Positions 47,301 through 59,512 of a DNA stretch of 64,000 nucleotides are shown here, one piece after another. The first letter of the stretch is position 1. Every line of letters starts with the position of its first letter. The translations under genes and the position numbers were made by a program. The stretch comes from Tetranychus cinnabarinus (lineage: Eukaryota > Arthropoda > Arachnida > Trombidiformes > Tetranychidae): contig WHVY01000001.1 in NCBI GenBank assembly GCA_022266195.1, positions 5,456,001 through 5,520,000 on the forward strand, read 5' to 3'. The notes under the pieces were generated by a model. That model ran no database searches. It saw only the letters and a list, made by a program, of their open reading frames with translations, and was not told the origin of the DNA.

Positions 47301-49783
47301 GTTCGAATAAAGTGGAAATTTTCAGGTCTTTTGGACGGTTTAGCTTCTCCCGAGTATCCAATAACTTCTGGTGCAACTGTGTGTGCTTGACCTCGGGAAT
47401 TGTGTGCTTCAACTTTTATTCGATACGGCTTATATGTAGGAGTATTATTCACCTTAAAACTACTCTGTCTCCAATCGTTTATTATGACTGACTCGAAACC
47501 GCCAAGAGTTGATTCTTCTCGTTTCCAATAAACTTTATAATAAAATCCAGGAGCATTATGTTCAATCTGTTCCATAGGAGTCCATGAAATAATCATATTG
47601 TCAGGTGCAGAACCCCATCCTTTGACATTTTTAGGATTATTATGAGGTATATCTTCTTCGGTGGTACACATTTCTGAATGTTTTGAAGCAATACTTTTAC
47701 CAATTTTGTTAACAGCAATTACTCGGAACGTATAGTTGGCCCAAGGAGAAATTGAAACTTGGAAAATAGTATCTGGAGCTGGAACGTGACTATAGTGATC
47801 ATCCCAAACATTTGGTGTGAAACTTGTATTGTACTGAATGATGTATTGAAGGATTTGAGCTCTATTGTCTCCCATTGGTTTCCATTCAATTCTAGCAGTT
47901 GACTTACCACATTCAACAGCCACAATTTGAGGTGCATTAGGAACATCTTGAACAATTAAAGTTGCTTTGGCAGATACCGAGTCAAGCTCAGTTTTAGCTG
48001 TGCAAGTGTATTCACCCGAATCAAGTTCTCTTGTTTTCAAAATGCTTAAAGAATTGTCGGCAGATTTTACCATTCGTTGATTTTGTTCAAAATCGATGTC
48101 ACGACCAGCGAATGACCAAACAATTTGAAGGTCTAGGGAGGAGTCAGCACGAGCAGCACAACGAAAAACGGCAACTTTACCAGCAGCCACTTCGATATCT
48201 TCTGGTGGATTGATGATCTCAGTTTTAGATTTTACTTCTAGAAAGCCTTCAGCTTTAGCTTCTCCTAGCTTATTGACCGCATGACACACATATTTACCAG
48301 CATAGTCATACTTGAGATCTTTAATTTTCAAGTCTCCTTCGTCCAAAATATCATAATCACCTCCAGTTAACTCAATGCCATCACGTAACCATCGGACCTC
48401 AGGCTTAGGAGCCCCAAAAACTCGACATCTTAAGATAGCTGTATGAGTAGCTACTGCTTTAATAACTTCGGCGGGTTTTTCAATGATTCTCGGAGGAAGG
48501 GCTAGAACATTGAGGTAGAAATTTTTAAACGCATAACCATGAATATTTGATGCGTTACACTGGAACACGGCGGTATCTGTTTTGATGAGATTTTCGATAG
48601 TTAAAGTTGTTCCCTTTAACTTTCGTCGATTATTGGCCGGTGACGTATCTAATGGTTTACCATTGATAAGCCACTGAAGCTTTGGTTCAGGTATGCCACT
48701 TGCTTCACATGAAAATGTGACTGTTTCACCTTCAGCTGCAACTGTATTGTTTGGAACTTTCTTCCAATAGGGAGCTGCCAATACTTGCACTCGAGTTGAA
48801 TGAGTCATCACCTGTCCGACTCCGTTACTTGCTGAACAAACGTAAGTATCTTCATCTTGAAAATCCACTTTTGTAATTGAAAGTGTTTTTCCATGATTTA
48901 TAAAATTGTAACGGTTACCACTAAGTGGTGAATTATTTTTACGCCAAACTACATCTGGTAAGGGTGTCCCTCCATAAATGCAATGTAATTCTAGATTTTG
49001 ACCTCTTAACGCTGTAACACTGGGTGGAGAAGTATACTGAAGTTTTGGTGGATGGCTTGAAAGGCCAGAGCTGCCAGAGGATGTTACTCTAAGATAAACT
49101 TTACGACCGAATTTATATTCACTACGAAAATGTGATGTTGCACTGCATGTATAGGCACCATTGTCATGTAATTGATCATCTTGTGTAACATTGGAGAAAT
49201 GTAACTTACCATCAGGATCTACTGTTAAACGTGAACTATTAATGGTATATAAAGCACCGGTTCTTGATTGAACCATCCAATAAATTGTTGGTTTAGGATA
49301 ACCTGTAGGTGGGTTACAGTCAATTGTTAAAGGTTCCCCTTCAATAACATTTTTCACCTCCGGATCTGTTTCCGGAAAAGATGCTAACTCTGATTTACGA
49401 AGAAAAACTGCATTAGACACTGCAGTTCCATGAATATTTTCAGCAAAACATTGATACAACCCTTCATCTAAACTGTCGGGCTGAGAAAAGGTAAGACTAC
49501 CTCGTTTCGAAGTTTGACTTATCCTTTTATCATAAGCCACTGGATCAAACTTAACACCATTTTTGATCCAACTATATTTAGGTTCAGGATTACCAGTGGC
49601 CTCACACTCAAGGGCAAATGGTTTAACAGCCTCATCTGCTGGAGAAGCCACCTGGAAAAGCTGTTGATGCTTGGGTTGTTTGGTAATGGATGGAGGTTCC
49701 GTACTCAGTGAAAAGGTAACACAAACAAAAGTCAATAATATGAAACTCCATGAAATTATGGCACGATTAAAGATTAAATTCAT
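44315..49783 (-). CDS. Nrg: Neuroglian (L1-type cell adhesion molecule)
   Basis: Four coding exons (46594-49783, 45787-45951, 45438-45648, 44315-44516) join in frame to 1,255 residues. Neuroglian is a homophilic adhesion protein of neurons, glia and septate junctions. The start at 49783 gives a signal peptide (IISWSFILLTFVCVTFS); the open frame upstream is leader. Six Ig domains are followed by five fibronectin-III domains, the fifth split by the 642-bp intron. A transmembrane segment lies at about 1133-1154 (WLIGMLCAIALVIVLTVVVC). The cytoplasmic tail has the conserved KYSVHEKEAKKGRELDYGD stretch. The ankyrin-binding site reads FIGIY (1232-1236) in place of the usual FIGQY, and the protein ends ATFV, a PDZ-type tail like the fly ATYV. 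A neuron-specific alternative tail, as in flies, was not found. Identification is secure. Confidence 0.96.
46255..46408. repeat. Inverted repeat element in a neuroglian intron (MITE-like)
   Basis: Arms CAAGGCACAATCGATT at 46255-46270 and its exact reverse complement at 46393-46408. After a one-base bulge the pairing continues for about eight more bases (AGAAATTA). The loop is about 105 nt. The size (154 bp) and terminal inverted repeats fit a short non-autonomous DNA transposon, but no clear target-site duplication is visible. It lies in the intron that splits the fifth FnIII domain. Confidence 0.6.
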
Positions 49784-51232
49784 TTTAGAACTAAAAAATA
49801 AAATTGATAAAAAAAATTGAAATTTGAAAATTTTCAAAACTAAAGATGAATCATCAACCCAACACTCAACATCACATTTTAAACAAGAGAGAGAGAAAGA
49901 AAGACCAAAAGTACAGCAGTTTGACGGAAAACAACTTTGGTTTTGAAATAACAAAAGATGAACCGACTCCACCCAATCATCCCAACAAAACCTCAAAAGT
50001 TAAGTCAATAAGCCGACGCCATCTGACGTAACCATAGGTAAATAGAAAACAATTGTTCTCTAATCGTGACAGTCTCCATCTATTGGTATTAAAATAGTTT
50101 AACTGCAGATGGTTTCTCATTGAAATGAAATAACCATTAATCTTGACAAGCCCCTTAAGTGATTCATTCAATGAAAACAAATTAAATCTTCTTCTCATCA
50201 TTTGAATCCATTATTTTTTTTCTATACGCTTTTTCATTATCAAAGTCAACTATTGAATGATTTATGTTGATCAGGATCAAGAAACTGTTGATAAGTTAAT
50301 CATTTCCTGTTGAATGATAAAGCACAATACAGATAAACTGTTTATTTTTGTATAACCAAAATGTTCATGTTCCAGTTTTATGTTAATCAAATTGTGGGTC
50401 AAAACAGGGTCTGGTGAGACAATTGAAAGATTACAGACTTAGGCTATTAATTGTTCAATTTTAGGCAATTGATGACAGTAAATTATCTCAATATTCATCA
50501 GTACAATTTAATTTGGTGTTCATTGGCATCACTAAATGTTTAACTTGAGTCGCGATTTTTCAAACCGTTTTATTGATATTTTATACAAGCTGTAAAAGTG
50601 AACAGATGAGAAGGATTTCACTGTAAATTGATTAATTGTCGTATTCATCATCTTCTTTCATCAATGATATACGTTAAAGGCCAGTAGAGATCATTAATTT
50701 AATTGTAAGATTGAAAGAGTATCAATTTTGCAATTAGATTCACAAGGTTCAATTTTGTCAAGGTATAATACAATTTCATTTTAATATTGGCAACAATCAA
50801 TAGTTTTCATCTTATTTGTTTTTTAATCAATTAATTATTTAATTTATAACATTATTATTATCATTATTATTATTACTGTTTAGGTTTGTTTTGTTTGGAA
50901 CAAGCGAAGCCAGAAAATCGGACAAAAAAACAATTCTTATTCAACTAGTGCATGTTTTGAGGTGTCGAGGTGTAGTAAGATGCATTTGTATAATTGATGA
51001 GAGTGAAGATGAAAAGATGTTGGTGAAGGTGATGAAGGTGATGATGATATTGATGAGGACCATTAGAATGCAGTTTCTGTTAGTGAAGGTGAAGATGGTT
51101 TTGTTATGCTTTTATTAATACAATGTTCAGTCCTTGACATTTCTGTACCAAGTCTTGAATAAAAATGGCGATAACAACAGGATGACAAACAAGTGATCAT
51201 CAGGAAAATTATGATCATGATGATGATGATGA
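49784..51232. other. Neuroglian 5' flank and adenylyl cyclase 3' flank, no gene seen
   Basis: 1.45 kb. The first part is probably neuroglian leader or its first intron. A GATGATGAT run lies at about 51217-51232. Short open frames here (for example 49977-50201 minus) have no recognisable features. Confidence 0.5.
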
Positions 51233-54200
51233 TCACTTCTTCCCAATCAGGTAGTAGGTCATGAGTTTGCCTTTTCCTTTAACAGAAACTAAACCTCGTT
51301 GTTCAAAAATGAAACCAAATTCTTGCAATATTTTGGCAGTTTCTTCGACAACCTGAAAATTAAAAGATGAAAACAATTATAATCAAATATTACAAATGAT
51401 TGTCTATTGTCATCTTACCTGAATACAGCCAGCTTTACCTGTGCTTTCCATACGACTAGCGACATTGACAGTGTTACCCCACATATCAAAGTGAGGTTTC
51501 CTTGCTCCAATTACCCCGGCAGTTATTGGTCCTTGGTTAATACCTGATTAACATTTCAAATTTAGAAACAAAAAAAGAGTAAAAATATAAATATTTGTAA
51601 CACTTGAGAGATGAGTAAACAAAGAAATGTCAATTGAATTGTTGCTTCAAATTTTTAAATTGTCAAGTTTAAACAATGACAATGATACAATGAGTGGAAG
51701 TAAAATTGAATGATTTTCTGGTTTTGGAATGATATTAAGTCTGGTTTCGGGTTTTGCTTTTTTTTGGTTTTTGAAAAATAACTTCAAAATTTGAACTTTG
51801 ATTGAGATTGTTTGGCAAAAAATTGAATTCAATCTTTTTAATGTTTGTCCAATAGAATGAAAAATTTTCTGGTTCAACAGTTTACCATAGATTTTAATGT
51901 TTTTTAGGTTCACTATTGTAAATCAATGACCTATTAATAGAATCTAAATGATCAGGAAGTTTAATTGTCTCATACTGAAGCGAATAGTCAAATGTATCAA
52001 TCATTTATTACCAAAGGAAATAGTAAATTCACTTTGATTGACATTTTATCAGAAAATTTAATCAAAGAAATGATTGTAATACAAATAATAGTCAACAGCT
52101 AGAAGTGAAATATAGTAATAAAAATTGATTCATACATTGCTAATCAATAGCGACAATCATAATTACAACTGACAGTTGAACAATTGATTGACTGGATAAC
52201 TTTCAAATGAACACTAATGGTTGACTAAGATTAATGATTAACATTTAAACTAACCACAAATTACAAACTAATGAGAAACCAAAAAATTGGATCTAAAAAA
52301 GCTACCAGAACGAGGTGATTCCCTGCACATCATGTAAAATTAAACATTGAAAGGTAAAGCGAAACAATTAAATTTATCTAACAATTATCAGATTAGATGA
52401 TTACATCAACTAGCATTTCTCAAAAAACATTGAACATGAAAAGAAGTCAGAAAATGTCATCAATTTGGTCAATTGATGTGAAAAAACGACCGTAATTAAT
52501 ATGCTATTATTAGCATGACAATTACTGGGTTTCATTAATTAGTCAACTTACCCATTCGAAGGACAAAATTATTAAAACTTTCTCTATTAATGTTATTAAG
52601 AGTTTCCTTTAAAGTTAATGCAAAATCAGTTAAAGTTGCTAAATGTTGCCAACTTTTAGCTTCATCTCGTTCCTCTTCATTTAAACCTGAAGCAGCCATG
52701 TAAGTGGCTCCAATGGTTTTAATTTTAATTATATCACGGAAACGATCTTGTTCAAGTAAAGCATCGTAATCAGAAATAACCTCATTAAGGAAACGTAAAC
52801 ATTCCAATCCTTGATTATTGACTGACTCTTCGGTATAAAAATCGGAAAAATTGGGCATTGCAGCGAAAAGGACGCCAACCGCTTCATAGGATTTAGAGTA
52901 AAGCTCTTCGTCTCGTTTACGGCGACCAAGAAAGTGAATGGCAACGTGCGGAGGTAAAATGTTATAGACAAGTGCTTCATTTTTCTGTCTCATATCTTCA
53001 ACCTTCTTCTTTTGTTCATCAACCTCTTTCTGCCAAAGGAAAAGACGACGAGCCATTGAATCACAATTACGGTTAATCAGGTAAAGTGCAATGGCAACGA
53101 TAAGGGTTACTATGGATAGGGTTGATGATTGACTGAGCCAGCTTGAGGTTGTAGCTGTGGATGAGGTTGAGGTTGAGGTTGAGGCTAAAGAGGTTTCATC
53201 GGTTTCAATGGTGGCTGAACCGGATAGACTTGATGATGAAGATGATAGGCTGGATGGTTGATTAAGAGTTGCTGTTGTTGCTGTTGTTGTGGGTGAATGG
53301 GATGCTGAATGGGTTGAGCTTATTGTTGTATCGGTGAAATGTTGATACAACAGGGTATAATTGAAGGCTATTTGAAGAGCTCCAAGAATTAAAATAAAGG
53401 TCATCTTGAAAACATGAGATATCCTTTGGAGTGAGCTTATCGCCAACATACCCAGTATTGCAAAAAATACCAGATAATGGGGAATACAGTGGCTTGGTGA
53501 ATATGAATAGGAGGGTGAAGATGAAAAGGATGAGAAAGAGGAAGATAGAGAAGGTGGAAGATTGAGTTCCGCCGGAAGATCTGATGTTAACGTTGATGGA
53601 GATGGAAATGGCGATAATAAGGATGATAATGAAGACTCGGAGTCTTCATTGATGGTGTCATCTTGATAACTAGAATTACAACTTATCTGTTGAAGTAGAA
53701 AAGAGAAAAAGACGAAAATACGAATTAGTTGAGTTATCAGAATGAAACATCAGAATTACAGGGAAATAAAAATAATTATTAAGATAATGATAAGAAGTAC
53801 AAAAAAAAGAGTTGCAAAAAAGAAGAGCGAACAAGAAAAAGGAGGAAAACGGAAAATGATGATTAAAAGGATTGCTTGATTAAATAGACTTTGCTAGGTG
53901 TTAATGAGAAGTTTTTGTTCATCGAGATAAAAGTCAATGAGAGGTTTGATTAAATTGTTAATTTAGTTGTTAACAATTGACATTGGGATTGTTAATAACT
54001 TTTATTCAATAACTTTCTAATTGGCAAAGTTTGAAGTTTAATCTGGAACAGTTTGTCATCTGAAAAGAGTCAAGATGAAGATGTTTTTTTTATTATCATC
54101 TTGATTCACATAACAGTCAATATTGAACTTGTTAAGATGAAAATGTTTGATTGTTGATTGAAGTTTGTTAAATAGTCAATTGAAAATGATTGACATTTAC

Positions 54201-57200
54201 CATTCAAGTTTGACATTTAATCATGTCAATTTGGGCTAAACTTTTCATGTGATTCAATAAAAGTTAACATGAAATGACTAAATCTTCATTATCGCTAAAT
54301 TGCTAAGCGATAACAACTAAATCTTGGGAACAATTAACAAGTTAATTGACTTTATTGGTCCATTATTAGCAACACGCAAAACAATATTGATAACAAATTG
54401 ATTTATGAATGAATTCCTAATCATGAGAAATGAAAATAATGAAACTATTACTGAAGAAACAGTTGATTAGAGATGAAAGTATCAACCTTATCTGAAAGTG
54501 AAATGAATGAAAATTCATTACTGAATATTTCATTATTCAATCAATTTCTGAGATGGAAAAAAAAGTGAAACAATAAAAAGAATTGGAAAGTTGTCTTAAA
54601 GGTTGAAATGCAATGAGAAAGTCAAAGATTTGGTGTTTGATTTTTTGATGAAAAAATTTGGGTTCACCGTAAAACTGAATAATTCATTTATCGATTTCAA
54701 TATCATAACTGTTCTTGATACTTGAAACATCAACCTCATCATAATCAGTCTTGGAGATGATCCAATAATAAGCAGTGTAAATAAGTACAATCATGATTCT
54801 TGTTGCCTTTTTCCCCTGTCTTATTGGAACCACAAAAAATCCATTCAATATGATTAATATTAACGAAGAAAAGCGAAGAAGAAAAAAAGAAAACTATAAA
54901 ACTAGATAACATTTCTGAATTGGAACGATCAATCATAAGATTGATCAATTCAATTGGGATTGATATCAAATTTGTGCAATTGACTAATCAAATAACAAAC
55001 TTAAAGGGAATCAACGTAAGCAATAACGTCAAGAAAGAAGAAGAGGAAAAAATAACAAAAGTTAAGGTAAAATTAATATTGTTAAACAATTAAATTAATG
55101 GCAGGACACAATTGATAATCTCTCTCTCATCATGATTACAGCTATTATCATGGTGCATGAATAATGAGAGAAATAATAAATAAGATTGAAAAATGTTATT
55201 CCACTGACAGTCAATTTTTACTGTTAGTTTATGCGTTCTGCAAAGGCAAAGATAAAATATTATTTCTTATTATTATCATAATGTAATAATAAAATGAATA
55301 TAACTGGGAGTTCATTTGTTATTCCAAGTGAAGTGCATGGTAAGAACAAAAAGATCAAGATGATGAAGACGATCATGAGAATGATGGGAATCAAGATGGT
55401 GAATACACTTTACTTTAAATGGATAAGACTACTTGAGAATCACAATTGAAAAGTCAGTTTAGTCAAGTATTACAACAATTCAAACAGACAACCAGGAAAG
55501 ACTGAAAATGTGAGTGAAGGGTAAGAAGCAGCGCAAAGGAACCACTTTTTTTAAACTTTTTTTTCTGCAAACTCAAACTTTTCCTATTGTCATTTTACAG
55601 CAATTTTGGCTTTCTAAAAGATAAATAAATAAACTGTAAATGATATTAAATCTGTAAACCTGTAATCTGTAAATATTAAATTTGCTCATCAAAGTAACGA
55701 ACCTGATTGTTTTGGATTGTTTCGAGTTGATATTTGTTTTTGCTTTTTACACTTCAATATTGATTTGTAACTTGTTAGCTTTTAAAGATTGATTAAAATT
55801 TAAAATTCAATTCAATTGCTACCATTGGAAACAAAGCAATTGTTAGGGAAACAAAAAGCTAAAATAGTTTACTGGGAGTTGCATATTGACTTCAATGGCT
55901 GTTTTCATTATTCTCATCTGTTTGTCAAACATTTTTTTACCATTCAAAGATATTTCTTTGGGTTCAGGTTGAGATTGAAATTAAGTTTAGTTAGCTTGAT
56001 TAGGAATGTTGAAATTAAATTGCTTTAAATTGTTTATTCAATTTAACTGCTTGTCGATGCAAAAAATGATAGTTGATGAGATTTTAGTTCAATTGAGAGT
56101 TAAATTGTCTATCAACAGCTAAATTTTAAAGTCAACTGTAAATTGAGAAAACAAATATTCAATTCCTTTTTTTTCCTCATTTTGTCCCATTTATTGTGAT
56201 TACATTTTTCAAATTTTTTTTTCATTAAATCAATGAAATCAACTTTTATTCAGAACTATTCAATGATTAAATTGAGCATGAAAACAGAGTAACCTAACAA
56301 CTAACTTTAATCAATGACTAGGATTGCAAGGTTTCCTATGATATTAGCGATTGAATAAATAAAAGTTGAATATTTTTAATCGATATTGTTTTTAATTAAC
56401 CGAAAGATTTGAAACAACTGTCAATTGTTGTTTCATCTTTACGGTTATCACAATTTGTTCAGCTATTCTGACAATCAATTATAATCAATGAACCTATTCA
56501 GTGTCTCCTAAATTTAACGGTAATTCAAGTTGCACTTTTGTTCAGACAAACTCAAGTTAAAGGTTAGGTTACCTTTGGATGGTAAAGGGCCAAAACAGCG
56601 AAGGTTCAAACAGCGAAAGTCGAAATAGCGAAGTGTTAAAAAAGAATAATTGAACTGATTGAAATTTTTCTGAAAATTAAACAAATGCTTCATTTGCCAT
56701 GAACTGAATTGGTTCAATATTTCATTTGAATTTTTTAATTTTTCATTCAAATCTATTCAAATTTTTCCTCAATAATGGCTAATTACGAACTGATTAAATC
56801 CAAGAAAAGTGAACATTTTTGCTCTTACATGACAATATGCGAATCAATTTTCGCTGTTTTTTGTTCACGGTTTTGGGGTTAAACTGGGAATTGAAGTTAT
56901 AAAGATTTGGAATTTTTTTCTTTGGGATTTTTTTTGAGTGATTTACTTACATTGGCAATGATATGAGCAACTATCCAAACAAGTATCATGGAAGTGGCTA
57001 TTACTAGACGGACCCATGACTTTGCTTGGACAGCTTTTGATAGAGCTAGAAGAGGCTTTGGGCAAGTTTTGCATATTATGGTTGACATGGAAGCTACTGA
57101 GGTTGGACCAAGTATGGCTACCGAGATAAAATAGACCAAAAACAGGGTCAAGGTTAATGGACCAATTAAAATGTAACTTATAAATGAACAGGCAAGTGTA

Positions 57201-59512
57201 CAAGGCAGTGAAACCAGTGATATGCTTCCGGTAATTTCACGGGTATTCCGAAACTGAGACTCATAGGCTGGATTACGAAAGGTAAGGCTGATTGGGTAAC
57301 TATGGTCTGATAAATTGTGAGCATTATCTCGATTTAATAGTTCATGGCGAAGACGAGCATTATATTCAGCGACATTCTTTATCTCTCCTCCTGAGCCAAT
57401 GATACACTCATGATCTTCACCATCACCTTCATCACCTCCAACCCCAAGATTAACTTGGTTGGTCATATCACCTTTGTTTTGTTGTATTGCATCCAAAGTA
57501 CCTTCTGGATACTGTAAAAGTAAAAAACAATTAGAGATACAATTTAATCCTTTTTAAACAGCCAATCAACTTTATCATCATCAATGGAGTGATGCTGAAA
57601 ATTTAATTATCTTCAAGCTTAAAGCAATCCTTTTTTTTGTTGCCACTGGAAATGTTTAAAATTGATTCAGAATATCATTCATGGCATTATGAGTACAATT
57701 TTCATGTTCAAATTTTAAATAATTCAAATATTTATGGAATGTAAACAATATTTTGTTTAACGGTGAAAACAATGAAAGAGTTGGAGCAATGAATTTATAA
57801 TGAACAAATGAATAACAAGAGCTGAAAGTTGATAGCAAATTGCATTACAGCTCAAACAATGGCTATTTATTGGGATTCTGGATAGACAAAGGAAAATGTT
57901 AATCAAATGAGAAAAGTTTGGCAAAGTAATTTATTGGCCATATTCATGATAATGGTTATTATAATGATGATATAATTCAACTTGAAGGTTCAAGAATATT
58001 TGTATTAAAAGGCAAAAAGGAAATGATGAAAAGGAAGTTTAAAGACTGTTCAATGAGAGAGAGAGAAAACAAAATGTTCAATCAGAACAGAAACTCAATC
58101 AGCTCGATCAAGATGAATGATTCAGAGGATAAGATGGATTCAGTCAATGGATCTATCATTAGATTTGAGCCCAAATTTTGACCCAAATATTTCTAGTCAA
58201 ATAAAAAGGTTTCGAGGTAAACTGAATTCACTAGGAAAAGTAAATCTTGAACAAATCTAACAAAAAAATGTTACATTCAGATAAACCATAAAATAACCAA
58301 AAATAAAAGTAATCTCAATTAGATTTGAATTGATGAAAAATAGCGATTGAAAGATGAGAAGAAGAAGAAAGAAAAAAGATGGAACCAGAAAAATTCATGA
58401 ACCAGGATTTACCAATAGAAAGCCTATCAAGATGAGATCTGTGAAGAACGAGGAAAGGGTTAAGAGAGTAAAATTGCTAATTTCAATGGACAGTCACTAA
58501 TCAGTATTGATGGTGAAACTAAATTTTATCCTTCTATTAATTTGACAAGAAAAAAAAGAGTCTAATTGCCAGTTAATGCATATTCATTGTAATTTCAGTT
58601 GACATTTGACTTTAATTATTGAGAAAAGTTCAAGTGTGTTTATAAGGTTGACTGGGTTCAAGCTGATTGTCAGGGTAACAATTAAAGGTGTGGTATAATA
58701 CTTACTGGTTTAATTACTCTAACAATAAAATATGTTTGAACATTGGCAAGTCTAATGGCTTCTTCTCGTGAAGCTCCATCACCATTTGTAACTTCAAACT
58801 CTCCATTTAAAAAGGATAACGTTTTCTCTGAAATATGGACTCGTCCAGGTAAACCGCCAGACTCCATTTTATTGGCCAACTCGACGTCTCTCGAGTAGAC
58901 ATCAAATTGCCACTGTTTTTGCCCTAAAACACCGGCCAAAACTCCACCCGTGTGAATACCGACTCTCATGTCTACACAGGATTTAGTCTCTTCTCTAACC
59001 GATTTAATGGCCTCAACCATGGACAGGCCCATGTGAACACAAAGGACTGCATGGTCAGAGCGTTGTTCGGGTGCACCCGAAATACAATAATAACAATCGC
59101 CTAAAATTTTTATTCGCAACTGATGATATTTATCGGAAAGCTTATCAAATCGAGCAAACAGTTCATTCAATGTTTTCACCAGTTCGGCAGCGGAACAAGT
59201 TGAACTGATTGCTGTAAAACCGACGATATCGGCAAACAAAATTGACACATTCTCGTGACGGGACATGTAAATCTTTTTAAACTGACCAGTAACCATTGAA
59301 CCTAAATCTTGGCGAATCTCGGCTGCAACGTGTTTTGGTAAAACGGATAAAAGTAGCCTTTCCTGTTCGGCTGATTCCTCTTCGAGGACAAGTTTAACTT
59401 CAAGGGATTGGCAAGTTTCAAGGAAAGCTCGTCGCTGTTGACGTTCATAGAAAAAGAAAGACATTAAACCCAAAAGGTTGATTCCAATAATTAATATTAT
59501 ATTTGCTCCAAT
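51233..59512 (-). CDS. Ac3: Membrane adenylyl cyclase, type 3 (N-terminal exons not found)
   Basis: Five exons found: 58706-59512, 56951-57511, 52552-53686, 51419-51543 and 51233-51352. They join in frame to 915 residues. The enzyme makes cyclic AMP at the plasma membrane under G-protein control. The first exon starts within the last helix of the first membrane block and runs through catalytic C1a (NVSILFADIVGF, KILGDCYYC with metal Asp residues, WQFDV). Then come C1b and the second membrane block, then C2 (FAAMPNFSDFYTEESVNNQG, KIKTIGATYMAASGL, GNTVNVASRMESTG, GLVSVKGKGK). The C2 motif FYTEES and FNNFVLRMG match vertebrate type 3 best. Two Ser/Thr-rich inserts sit in extracellular loops of the second block (about 53500-53650 and 53160-53340). 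Introns reach 3.3 kb. Exons for the first about five helices must lie right of 59512, possibly beyond the window. Confidence 0.92.
53687..56950 (-). other. Large intron of the adenylyl cyclase gene
   Basis: 3.3 kb of AT-rich DNA between the exons of the second membrane block. No embedded gene or repeat family recognised. Between 56587 and 56640 there is a short run of repeated AGCGAA-type motifs (CAGCGAAGG, CAGCGAAAG, TAGCGAAGT). Confidence 0.55.
57512..58705 (-). other. Intron of the adenylyl cyclase gene
   Basis: 1.2 kb, AT-rich with purine-rich stretches. No coding segment that would fit between the flanking phase-0 exons was seen. Confidence 0.55.

Noticed and set aside
49784..49996. Upstream extension of the neuroglian frame
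   Set aside because: The signal peptide begins at ATG 49783; the extension has no ATG start and no signal peptide of its own.
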